From an uncultured Eubacteriaceae bacterium (lineage in GTDB: Bacteria; Bacillota; Clostridia; Lachnospirales; CAG-274), in the NCBI GenBank assembly GCA_947565475.1, contig CANOGI010000053.1:1-11185 (forward strand): a DNA stretch of 11,185 nt, given 5' to 3'. This document shows positions 1-5,836 of this stretch, piece after piece; position 1 is the stretch's first letter, and the number at the start of each line of letters is the position of its first letter. Made by a program: the position numbers and the translations under genes. Under the pieces are notes generated by a model. It was not told where the DNA came from and searched no databases. It saw only the letters and a list, made by a program, of their open reading frames with translations.

Positions 1-379
1 GCATTATTTTGCTCGCGAACTTTACCATATTAAAAACGCTTTTAAGGTTGACGGACAACACCGAGTCAAAATCATCCTCGCCCATACGCATAAGTAAAGT
101 ATCTTTTGTGATACCAGCGTTGTTCACAAGAACATCAACGGTTTTAAACTCTGAGACAGCTCCGTCAATAAGCGCTTTCGCCTCGTCAAAATTCCCGACG
201 TCCGCCTTATACGGAAGACACTTGACCCCTTTCGACTCAATTTCTGACACAAGCTCGGCCGGCAGAGCGCTCCTGTAGTTTAACACAATATTAGCGCCGT
301 TTTCGGCGAACTCAAGGGCGATAGCTCGGCCGATACCTTTAGCCCCGCCCGTGACAATAACAGTTTTTTCCTTTAACAT
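1..379 (-). CDS. fabG: 3-oxoacyl-[acyl-carrier-protein] reductase FabG, N-terminal part (cut by window edge)
   Basis: Short-chain dehydrogenase that reduces 3-ketoacyl-ACP to 3-hydroxyacyl-ACP with NADPH in the FAS II elongation cycle. Translating the minus strand from ATG 377-379 gives 126 codons beginning MLKEKTVIVTGGAKGIGRAI. It shows the Rossmann TGGAKGIG nucleotide-binding motif at about residues 10-17 and the NNAG motif at about 87-90. The catalytic Ser-Tyr-Lys lies beyond the window edge, so activity cannot be judged here. The start overlaps the fabD stop codon by 7 bases (ATGTTAA), which indicates translational coupling; an AGGA lies about 11 bases upstream. The family is normally about 245 residues, so roughly half is present. 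Identification as FabG rather than another short-chain dehydrogenase rests mainly on operon position. Confidence 0.95.
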   Translation of the reverse strand, partial: MLKEKTVIVTGGAKGIGRAIALEFAENGANIVLNYRSALPAELVSEIESKGVKCLPYKADVGNFDEAKALIDGAVSEFKTVDVLVNNAGITKDTLLMRMGEDDFDSVLSVNLKSVFNMVKFASKIM

Positions 380-1305
380 TCCAAACCAAGTCCTTTGCAA
401 GTTTTTTCTAATGATTTCAAATCCTCGACATTATATACAGAGACTTCCTTGCTTACCTTTTTAACAAAAGAAGAGAGAGTTTTGCCTGGTCCAAGCTCGA
501 CAAAAGTATCAACGCCAAGCTCAATAAACTTTCTGACCGTGTGCTCCCATTTTACGGGATTCATAACCTGTTTCGTAAGGGTGTCGGCTATATTCTCTTT
601 AATTACAATGTCTCCTGTAAGGTTAGTTATTACCGGAAATTCCATATCATTTATTTTAACATTTCTAAGCTCTTCGCTGAGCTTATCTGACGCCGTTTTA
701 AGCAAGGGGGTGTGAAAAGGTCCGCTCACATTAAGTCTCACCGCTCTTTTTGCGCCTCTCTCAATAACAAGCTGTTCGGCCCTTTCAACAGCTTTGACCT
801 CTCCAGCTATAACAATCTGCCCCGGGGCGTTATAATTAGCTATCATAACCTGCCCAAAGTCTGAGGCGTCCTCGCAGGCTTTTCCAACCTCGTCAGCCGA
901 AAGGTTTAAAACAGCGCTCATAGCGCCGACGCCCGGCAAAACAGCCTCCGTCATAAACTTTCCTCTTTTCCTGACAAGCGTTACAGCCTCCTTAAAATCA
1001 AGAGCCCCGCTGGCGACAAGAGCCGAATACTCGCCTAAACTAAGTCCGGCGGCATAATCACCTTTAAGACCTTTTTCTTTCATAAGCTCATAAACGGCTG
1101 TGCTTAAAGTTAGTATAGCCGGCTGAGTAAACTCCGTTTTATTTAAATCATCATTATCACCAAAACACAAGTCCGTCACCTTAAAGTCAAGAACCTCGTC
1201 GGCGCTGTCAAAAACATTTTTACATACCGAAAAATTGTCATAGAGCTCCTTGCCCATACCTGAGTATTGAGCTCCCTGTCCGCCGAACATCAAAGCAATC
1301 TTCAT
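373..1305 (-). CDS. fabD: Malonyl-CoA:ACP transacylase FabD
   Basis: Transfers malonate from malonyl-CoA to holo-ACP, supplying the elongation unit of FAS II. The 310-residue protein has the family's usual length. Visible motifs are GGQGAQYSGMG near the N terminus (residues 8-18), the nucleophile elbow GLSLG with Ser89, Arg114 in RKRGKFM, and the catalytic His198 in GPFHTP, followed by an LGPGKTL motif near residue 271. I chose ATG 1303-1305 (MKIALMFGG) over an in-frame GTG three codons earlier, because AGGTGA sits 6 bases before that ATG. The gene lies 90 bases downstream of fabK and overlaps fabG by 7 bases, within one minus-strand operon. No key residue is missing. Confidence 0.97.
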   Translation of the reverse strand: MKIALMFGGQGAQYSGMGKELYDNFSVCKNVFDSADEVLDFKVTDLCFGDNDDLNKTEFTQPAILTLSTAVYELMKEKGLKGDYAAGLSLGEYSALVASGALDFKEAVTLVRKRGKFMTEAVLPGVGAMSAVLNLSADEVGKACEDASDFGQVMIANYNAPGQIVIAGEVKAVERAEQLVIERGAKRAVRLNVSGPFHTPLLKTASDKLSEELRNVKINDMEFPVITNLTGDIVIKENIADTLTKQVMNPVKWEHTVRKFIELGVDTFVELGPGKTLSSFVKKVSKEVSVYNVEDLKSLEKTCKGLGLEC

Positions 1306-1395
1306 AAAACTCACCTATTCCCGTAAATTTTAAAATTTTTAAATCCCAAAAATTAACACACCAAATAAATTATCTTTTTTGATACCGCCATAAAA

Positions 1396-2334
1396 TTAAT
1401 TTTCCGGAATAAGCTTGTCAAAGCCTTTAACAAGCTCGTCTATAATTTCCTCGCAGGTTTGCTCTCTATTGACCATCCCGGCAACCTGCCCAGACATAAC
1501 CGAACCGAAATCAACGTCCCCGTCCACAACAGCACGCTGGAGAGCGCCTTTTCCGAGTTCCTCAAATCTGGCGTTCGCCGCCTCTTCGTCAACAAGGTTT
1601 TTTTCAATCTTCTCAAGCTCTCTCGCCAACCTGTTTCTTATAACACGAACAGGATGCCCTGTAAACTGTCCCGTAACAGTGGTGTCAATATCTTTCGCCT
1701 TGAGAATAACGTTTTTATAATTCTCATGGACGGTGCATTCCTTGGCTACAAGGAATCTCGTTCCTATCTGAACCGCTTTGGCTCCTAACATAAAAGCGGC
1801 GGCCATTCCTCTTGAGTCGGCTATTCCTCCCGCTCCGATAACAGGAATATCAACAGCGTCAACAACCTGAGGCAAAAGAGCCATAGTTGTAAGCTTTCCA
1901 ACGTGTCCTCCCGATTCCATGCCCTCGGCGATAATAGCGTCCGCCCCGCTTTTTTCCATACGCCTCGCCAAAGCGACGCTTGGCACAACAGGGATAAATT
2001 TAATATTGTTTTCCTTAAATTTCTCAAGGTATTTTCCCGGGTTTCCCGCTCCCGTCGTAATAACTTTTACACCCTCCTCGCATACGAGGTCTACAATCTC
2101 ATCCACATAAGGGGATAAAAGCATAATATTCACGCCAAAAGGCTTGTCGGTAAGCTTTTTTGTATCTCTGATTTGTTTTCTTACAACGTCCGCCGGCGCG
2201 TTTCCCGCCGCGATAATACCAAGTCCCCCCGCGTTCGAAACCGCGCTGGCAAGACTCGCGTCGGCTATCCACGCCATGGCGCCTTGAAAAATTGGATATT
2301 TAATACCTAAAATACTACACAAATCTGATTTCAT
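1396..2334 (-). CDS. fabK: Enoyl-[acyl-carrier-protein] reductase FabK (FMN-dependent)
   Basis: Flavoprotein that reduces trans-2-enoyl-ACP to acyl-ACP, the last step of each FAS II cycle. It is the TIM-barrel, nitronate-monooxygenase-like isozyme, unrelated to FabI. The 312-residue product shows YPIFQGAMAWIAD at residues 13-25, AGGLGIIAAGNAP, the KPFGVNIMLLSP strand, TTGAGNP, the catalytic His144 in EGMESGGHVGK, and GAGGIADSRG for phosphate binding. By memory it resembles pneumococcal FabK closely. I prefer ATG 2332-2334 because AGGTGA lies just upstream with suitable spacing. An ATG at 2376, which would add 14 residues, has no visible ribosome site. FabK-type reductases are intrinsically insensitive to triclosan-like FabI inhibitors (family knowledge). 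It follows acpP after a 119-base gap holding two hairpins. Confidence 0.96.
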   Translation of the reverse strand: MKSDLCSILGIKYPIFQGAMAWIADASLASAVSNAGGLGIIAAGNAPADVVRKQIRDTKKLTDKPFGVNIMLLSPYVDEIVDLVCEEGVKVITTGAGNPGKYLEKFKENNIKFIPVVPSVALARRMEKSGADAIIAEGMESGGHVGKLTTMALLPQVVDAVDIPVIGAGGIADSRGMAAAFMLGAKAVQIGTRFLVAKECTVHENYKNVILKAKDIDTTVTGQFTGHPVRVIRNRLARELEKIEKNLVDEEAANARFEELGKGALQRAVVDGDVDFGSVMSGQVAGMVNREQTCEEIIDELVKGFDKLIPEN

Positions 2335-2387
2335 TTCATCACCTGTATTCAATTTATTTATATTCTCAAAATCCATTAAGCGTAAAT

Positions 2388-2412
2388 GCCGTTTAATTGT
2401 TCATTAAACGGC
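2388..2412. other. 10-bp hairpin between acpP and fabK
   Basis: Perfect inverted repeat GCCGTTTAAT / ATTAAACGGC with a 5-base loop. Read in the operon direction it is preceded by an A-run and followed by ATTTACG rather than a U-tract. It is therefore a poor terminator for the fab transcript. It could be a processing or mRNA-stability hairpin that lets acpP accumulate over fabK (inference). On the plus strand it is followed by GTTTTAT, which is only weakly terminator-like. Confidence 0.6.
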
Positions 2413-2429
2413 GTTTTATCATTATGTAA

Positions 2430-2445
2430 GGGAATATATATTCCC
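2430..2445. other. 16-bp perfect palindrome just after acpP
   Basis: GGGAATATATATTCCC lies 8 bases beyond the acpP stop codon and upstream of the second hairpin at 2388-2412. It could form a short RNA stem at the acpP 3' end or be a dimeric protein's DNA site. Its core does not match the FabT-type TTTGATTATCAAA operator seen elsewhere in the window. Its function is unknown. Confidence 0.4.
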
Positions 2446-2453
2446 TCAAAACA

Positions 2454-2678
2454 TTATTTTGTCTGTTCCTCGACAAATTTTACAGCGTCCGCGACAGTAG
2501 AAATTTCCTCCGCGTCCTCTATTTTTATATCAAACTCGTCCTCAATATCGTTAATAATCTGAAACAAGTCAAGAGAATCCGCCTCAAGGTCATCTTTAAA
2601 AGATGTTTCCATAGTAATCTCGTCAGGGTCTTTTCCAAGTTGCTCCGCTATAATTTCTTTAATTTTATCAAATGCCAT
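2454..2678 (-). CDS. acpP: Acyl carrier protein
   Basis: Small acidic carrier that holds the growing acyl chain as a thioester on 4'-phosphopantetheine. The 74-residue product begins MAFDKIKEIIAEQLG and contains the phosphopantetheine attachment motif DSLDL with Ser35, followed by the acidic recognition helix (IEDEFDIKIEDAEE). Length and composition are typical. The start at ATG 2676-2678 is set by a GGAGG 8 bases upstream. An in-frame TTG five codons earlier overlaps that ribosome site and is not a credible start. The gene lies inside the fab operon but is set apart from fabH by 422 bases carrying a structured repeat, and from fabK by two hairpins, so its mRNA level may be uncoupled from its neighbours (inference). 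Confidence 0.98.
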   Translation of the reverse strand: MAFDKIKEIIAEQLGKDPDEITMETSFKDDLEADSLDLFQIINDIEDEFDIKIEDAEEISTVADAVKFVEEQTK

Positions 2679-2715
2679 AATAATATCCTCCAAAAAAAAT
2701 TATTTTTTATTTACA

Positions 2716-2730
2716 GTGTTTTAAAAACAC
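2716..2730. other. Short palindrome in the acpP leader
   Basis: GTGTTTTAAAAACAC is a near-perfect palindrome 37 bases upstream of the acpP start, followed in the operon direction by an A/T-rich tract with eight consecutive T residues just before the ribosome site. It could act as a weak attenuator or be a chance AT-rich palindrome. I see no clear minus-strand promoter hexamers between it and the repeat upstream. Confidence 0.3.
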
Positions 2731-2775
2731 AGTATTCATACATTTAGAAAAGTATCGTATTTTTCATATACACGT

Positions 2776-2939
2776 TGTCGAGACTACGAAAATTTTTGTA
2801 TAACAAAAATTCTCATAACCGACGGCGAAAGTATTCGCCTTTGTATTCAAAATGAGGCGGCTCGCCCTCGCAACCTGTCTTGCGCTCCCCCTAAATACAA
2901 GAGTAAGTACCCAACAGGTGACTTCCTCTGTCTGTTAAA
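2776..2939 (+). repeat. Structured interspersed repeat, family 1, copy 1 (between fabH and acpP)
   Basis: A 164-base copy of the repeat also found at 4764-4914, 9968-10117 and, truncated, at 7775-7837. It has the opening GTCGAGACTA and a 12-bp AT-rich hairpin with a TATAA loop. A closing stem AACCGAC (2817-2823) faces GTCTGTT (2930-2936) with one mismatch. Inside it lie GGCGAA/TTCGCC (2824-2839), a long arm opened by TTGTATT (about 2841-2847) and closed by AATACAA (about 2894-2900), and a last arm ending in ACTTCCTC. The middle arm is longer than in other copies and carries extra small hairpins. It lies antisense to the fab operon. Function is unknown; it may be a mobile non-autonomous element or an RNA. 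Confidence 0.85.
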
Positions 2940-3100
2940 CTCATCGTGTTTATTTATATTAATCTCCTTTAAACAACGGAACATATCTCGTTCACCATAC
3001 CTATCCTCTATAACGGTTCACAGAGCTTTTATGGCGAAACAATAAAAAATCCTGTAATTAACATCCGATTTATAAACGAGATTAGTATTGACAATAACTC
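2940..3100. other. Remainder of the fabH-acpP gap
   Basis: This stretch lies between the fabH stop and repeat copy 1. In the operon direction a 9-codon reading frame (2969-2998, MVNEICSVV) is preceded by GAGGATAGGT. It could be a leader peptide, but it is too short to support without conservation data. I see no terminator and no convincing promoter here, so fabH and acpP are probably co-transcribed through the repeat. Confidence 0.35.
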
Positions 3101-4072
3101 TTATATCTCAATAACAGCGGAGCCCCATGTAAGCCCCCCTCCAAAACCTGTGATTATTAATTTGTCTTTCTCTTTAATTAATCCCATATCAGATAACTCA
3201 GTCAAAGCGATAGGAATACTCGCGGCGGAAGTGTTGCCGTACTTATCCATATTCATAAAAAATTTATCCATGGGAATTTTCATTTTTCTCGATATAATCT
3301 CAACAATTCTGCTGTTTGCCTGATGAGGAACAATATATTTAATATCCTCCGGTGAGAGATTGGCTTTTTGTAAAACAGCGGTTATACTTTCAGGCACTTT
3401 TCTTGTGGCGAAATTAAAAATCTCCCGTCCGTCCATTGTAAGCCTGTTGGAGCTCTCTTTGTCATCCCTGTGATAAGGATTGCTTACAGGAGTGTATAAA
3501 GAAGTAAGAGAGTCGAACCTCTCCCCGTCACTGTGCAGGTCCTCGGCGATAATCCCTCCGCCTTTACCCTGTTTAATAACGCAGGCCCCGGCGCCGTCGC
3601 CGAAAAGTACGCAAGTTCCTCTGTCAGACCAGTCAATAACCTTTGAGGTAACCTCTCCGCCGATAACAAGAGCGTTTTTAAAAGCGCCTGTTTTTATAAA
3701 TTTATCGGCGGTGCACAGAGCGAAAACAAATCCTGAACAAGCCGCGCTTAAATCAAATGAGACGGCTTTTTTAGCGCCGATTAATTTTTGAACTATACAC
3801 GCCGTTGACGGCGATGAATAATCCGGGGTCATCGTGGCGGTTATAATAAGCTCTATATCATCGGGAGAAATACCCGCTTTTATGATAGAAGCCTCAGCGG
3901 CTTTGGCGCAGACCTCAGAAGTGTTCTCAGATGTTGAGATTCTTCTTTCCTTTATGCCTGTTCTCGAGAAAATCCATTCATCCGAAGTGTCCACAATTTT
4001 GCTTAAATCATCGTTAGTAACTATTTTCTCAGGAACATACTTGCTAAAAGCAGTTATTTTTGAATCAAACAT
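3101..4072 (-). CDS. fabH: 3-oxoacyl-[acyl-carrier-protein] synthase III FabH
   Basis: Starts fatty acid synthesis by condensing an acyl-CoA primer (acetyl- or branched acyl-CoA) with malonyl-ACP. The 323-residue thiolase-fold protein has the full catalytic triad: Cys112 in LSAACSGF, His250 in VPHQANSRI and Asn280 in YGNTSAASIP. It also has the DEWIFSRTGIKERR motif (residues 31-44) and a C-terminal GFGGGLTWGSA. Its start overlaps the last codons of fabT by 8 bases (TATGTTTGA), with GAGGAGAGG just upstream, so the two are translationally coupled. The sequence alone does not tell whether straight- or branched-chain primers are preferred. Confidence 0.97.
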   Translation of the reverse strand: MFDSKITAFSKYVPEKIVTNDDLSKIVDTSDEWIFSRTGIKERRISTSENTSEVCAKAAEASIIKAGISPDDIELIITATMTPDYSSPSTACIVQKLIGAKKAVSFDLSAACSGFVFALCTADKFIKTGAFKNALVIGGEVTSKVIDWSDRGTCVLFGDGAGACVIKQGKGGGIIAEDLHSDGERFDSLTSLYTPVSNPYHRDDKESSNRLTMDGREIFNFATRKVPESITAVLQKANLSPEDIKYIVPHQANSRIVEIISRKMKIPMDKFFMNMDKYGNTSAASIPIALTELSDMGLIKEKDKLIITGFGGGLTWGSAVIEI

Positions 4073-4535
4073 AAGCCTCTCCTCGTTTAATGTTATTATA
4101 TTTGTCGATTAAATATTTGCTTAAATTGGATAACGCCTCGTTAAGAACATTGACTTCCTGCTCGCTCATACCTACTGTTATTTCCCTAATCATATCGGAA
4201 TGAACTTTGTCATAAAACCTGTAAAAAACCCTTCCCTTTTTTGTAAGGGAAATATTCACGACACGCCTGTCCTTAGCGCATCTCTCGCGGGCCACATAAC
4301 CTTTTTTAACAAGATTTGTAACGGCCACGGTAAGAGTCCCGACGGTAATCCCGAGTTTTCTTGACACATCAGACATATTTTTGGACTCATACATGCCAAT
4401 AGCCTCAATAGTATGGGCCTCGGAAACGGAAACATCGTTAAACACGCCGTTTTTAAGGACTTTCTCCTCAATATTCAATATATCGTTAAACACACCGGCA
4501 AAAAGTTCATTAACAGCAGACAAATTTTTTTCCAT
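4065..4535 (-). CDS. fabT: MarR-family fatty acid biosynthesis repressor, FabT-like
   Basis: Winged helix-turn-helix repressor expected to control the fab genes in response to long-chain acyl-ACP, as FabT does in streptococci (family knowledge). The 156-residue protein has an N-terminal dimerisation helix, a DNA-binding domain at about residues 53-103 (MSDVSRKLGITVGTLTVAVTNLVKKGYV) and the wing with DRRVVNISLTKKG. These segments closely resemble pneumococcal FabT from memory, and the gene is first in the cluster just as in streptococci. Start ATG 4533-4535 has GGAGG 8 bases upstream. A pair of 13-bp palindromes identical to the FabT operator core lies about 550 bases upstream, supporting both identity and autoregulation. 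Confidence 0.9.
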   Translation of the reverse strand: MEKNLSAVNELFAGVFNDILNIEEKVLKNGVFNDVSVSEAHTIEAIGMYESKNMSDVSRKLGITVGTLTVAVTNLVKKGYVARERCAKDRRVVNISLTKKGRVFYRFYDKVHSDMIREITVGMSEQEVNVLNEALSNLSKYLIDKYNNIKRGEAYV

Positions 4536-4569
4536 AATTTCATCCTCCGTTAATTAAAGAAATTTCTGT

Positions 4570-4598
4570 ACTATAACTTAAAATAAAAAATATTTTAC
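4570..4598 (-). promoter_or_regulatory. Possible weak promoter and inverted repeat just upstream of fabT
   Basis: On the minus strand TATAGT (4570-4575) could be a -10 box, 35 bases before the fabT start. The matching -35 position reads GTAAAA, which is poor. Between them is a perfect 7-bp inverted repeat TAAAATA / TATTTTA (4579-4585 and 4591-4597). This may be a local promoter, or simply AT-rich DNA with the true promoter near the operators at 5085-5113. Confidence 0.3.
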
Positions 4599-4618
4599 TT
4601 GAGATTTTTCCAGTCGCC

Positions 4619-4700
4619 TCATAAAAGACTATTCGTTTTTTATAGAATAAAAACATAAACAGCCTACAGCGTATAAATCCTCAGTGCGCTTTTGGTATTT
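4619..4700 (+). repeat. Interspersed repeat, family 2, copy A
   Basis: Most diverged of three copies sharing AAAGACTATTCG, a T-run/A-run hairpin, a CCTACAG block, and a closing segment ending in GCTTTTG-like sequence. It matches copies at 5206-5282 and 5585-5660 in order and spacing with scattered differences. It lies immediately upstream of fabT and carries no reading frame. It is probably a degenerate non-autonomous element. Confidence 0.65.
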
Positions 4701-4763
4701 GACACTTAAACTTCTTTCTATAAAAATCCCTGCTTCTCGCGCCTGTAAAATATTTTTGTCAAA

Positions 4764-4914
4764 GTCAAGACTACTCGAATTTTTGTTATACAAAAATTCT
4801 CGCAACCGATGGCGAAAGTATTCGCCTTTGTATTCAGAGTGAGTTTGCGCTCACCCTGAGTACAAGAGTAAGTACCCCCGCTTAAAAAGCAGGAGACTTC
4901 CTCTGTCGGTTAAA
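4764..4914 (+). repeat. Structured interspersed repeat, family 1, copy 2 (upstream of fabT)
   Basis: A 151-base copy and the cleanest fold. Hairpin 1 is GAATTTTTGT / ACAAAAATTC (4777-4799). The closing stem AACCGAT (4804-4810) pairs with GTCGGTT (4905-4911) using one G-U. Arm 2 is GGCGAA/TTCGCC with loop AGTA (4811-4826). Arm 3 is a 16-bp stem (4828-4843 with 4850-4865) carrying one wobble and one mismatch. Arm 4 runs 4866-4903 with GCTT/AAGC at its tip. The hairpin 1 loop reads in the reverse sense (TTATA) compared with the other copies. It sits between the FabT operators and fabT. Confidence 0.88.
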
Positions 4915-5084
4915 TCAAAGCGTATCTTAAACTGCTATAGATTATCATAATTATATAAAAATATACAGAAATTATAAGAAAGAAAACAAAAACATCTTAA
5001 TTCCACTTCATTTTATAAATATTTTTATATATTGGGGTTTATGGATACGCTTTAAATCGCCGTAAATTATTTTAGTAAAATAAC

Positions 5085-5113
5085 TTTGATAATCAAATCT
5101 TTTGATAATCAAA
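5085..5113 (-). promoter_or_regulatory. Tandem FabT-type operators
   Basis: Two identical 13-base palindromes, TTTGATAATCAAA at 5085-5097 and again at 5101-5113, have centres 16 bases apart. Read in the fab operon direction each is TTTGATTATCAAA, the core of the FabT operator described in streptococci and lactococci (established knowledge). They lie about 550 bases upstream of the FabT-like gene and directly downstream of a TATACT -10-like hexamer, where bound repressor would block transcription. A 7-bp inverted repeat (TTATTTTAGTAAAATAA, 5067-5083) follows immediately. I see no third copy elsewhere in the window. Confidence 0.75.
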
Positions 5114-5137
5114 GTATACCGGCAAAATATCAGTCAA
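5113..5137 (-). promoter_or_regulatory. Possible fab operon promoter
   Basis: On the minus strand TTGACT (5132-5137) and TATACT (5113-5118) resemble sigma-A hexamers, and the -10 abuts the FabT-type operators. The spacer is only 13 bases, shorter than the usual 17, so either one hexamer is misassigned or the promoter is weak or activated. If it is real, the fabT mRNA has a leader of about 570 bases that includes two repeats. Confidence 0.4.
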
Positions 5138-5205
5138 TATTATTTATTTTATAATATAAATAATGATTTGTAAATATCTTTTTTATAAATTTACATAAAA
5201 AGTCT

Positions 5206-5282
5206 CTTGTTAAAGACTATTCGTATTTTTTATCTCACAAAAACGCTCATACTACGTAGCTGACAACCCCGCTTTTGTTTTA
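5206..5282 (+). repeat. Interspersed repeat, family 2, copy B
   Basis: Contains TTAAAGACTATTCG, a hairpin of a T-run and CACAAAAACG with a TCTC-like loop, then CTACGTAGCTGACAACC and GCTTTTGTTTTA. It aligns along its whole length with copy C and more weakly with copy A. All three share plus-strand orientation. No coding content is visible. Confidence 0.72.
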
Positions 5283-5441
5283 TATCGATTCGTGAAATTT
5301 TTATTACGGGCAGACAAAAAAATTCTTTATTATAAAATTCTTGAATTTCCCCTGTTCATTTTTCTATTGGTTCACTATAATTAAACCCTGCCCCTAATTA
5401 AAATTATTGTAAAAAATATTGTAATTTATAAATAAATATAG

Positions 5442-5481
5442 TAAAATGGGTATATAATAATATATTCGTTAAAATGGGTAT
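5442..5481 (+). repeat. 12-base direct repeat
   Basis: TAAAATGGGTAT occurs at 5442-5453 and again at 5470-5481, 28 bases apart, within the AT-rich gap upstream of the GGDEF gene. It could be a regulator's half-sites or leftover duplication. Nothing else links it to a function. Confidence 0.4.
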
Positions 5482-5584
5482 GATTCATTATTGAGTTTTA
5501 TCCAATAATATTAATGCTTTACGTCGGTACATAAAACGAGAACAAAACTGACCATATTTATTTACGCTAATCTTATAGCTGTCC

Positions 5585-5660
5585 CCTGTCAAAAACTATT
5601 CGCGTTTTTGTCTCACAAAAATACTTATGTCCTACAGTGGATAACTCAGCCTTTGTTTTA
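5585..5660 (+). repeat. Interspersed repeat, family 2, copy C
   Basis: Contains CTGTCAAAAACTATTCGCG, the hairpin GTTTTTGT / ACAAAAAT with a CTC loop, CCTACAGTGGATAAC, and a terminal CCTTTGTTTTA. It is the best-preserved member of this family here. Its first bases (GTCAAAAACTA) match the opening of the larger family 1 repeat (GTCAAGACTA), and both continue into a TTTTTGT/ACAAAAA hairpin, suggesting a common origin for the 5' module. Confidence 0.72.
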
Positions 5661-5836
5661 ACGGAAACTTGTACTCCTCCATAAGTAAAAAAATAAAAGA
5701 GATTTTGGAGACAGGCGATTTTAAGGAAAATAATTTTTTTATTTATTATTCACATTAAAATCACCGTAAACAAAAATATTCAGGCTGGCGTAAATAAACA
5801 TAAGCTTTCGGCGTGCCATAAATAATTATGTAAGGA

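Larger units (their letters stand above)
4536..5836. other. 1.3-kb gap between the divergent fabT and GGDEF genes
   Basis: No reading frame here has both a start and a ribosome site worth calling. The gap holds three family 2 repeats, one family 1 repeat, the FabT operators, and AT-rich filler with small palindromes (for example around 5139-5165). Both flanking genes point away from it, so it must carry two promoters. The promoter for the plus-strand gene is not evident to me. Confidence 0.7.

Noticed and set aside
2969..2998. Nine-codon leader peptide MVNEICSVV before acpP
   Set aside because: It has a fair ribosome site, but it is too short to call and has no run of one amino acid or attenuator stem beside it. 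It is kept only as a note in the gap entry.
3086..3115. TTGACA on the plus strand at the fabH 3' end as an antisense promoter
   Set aside because: No acceptable -10 hexamer lies 16-18 bases downstream.
4059..4070. A TTTGAATCAAA sequence at the fabH start as a third FabT operator
   Set aside because: It is two bases shorter than the 13-base operator core and is fully explained by the MFDSK codons of fabH.
5661..5836. A c-di-GMP riboswitch upstream of the GGDEF gene
   Set aside because: I see no GEMM-type conserved core or tetraloop/receptor arrangement, only AT-rich sequence with an ordinary ribosome site.
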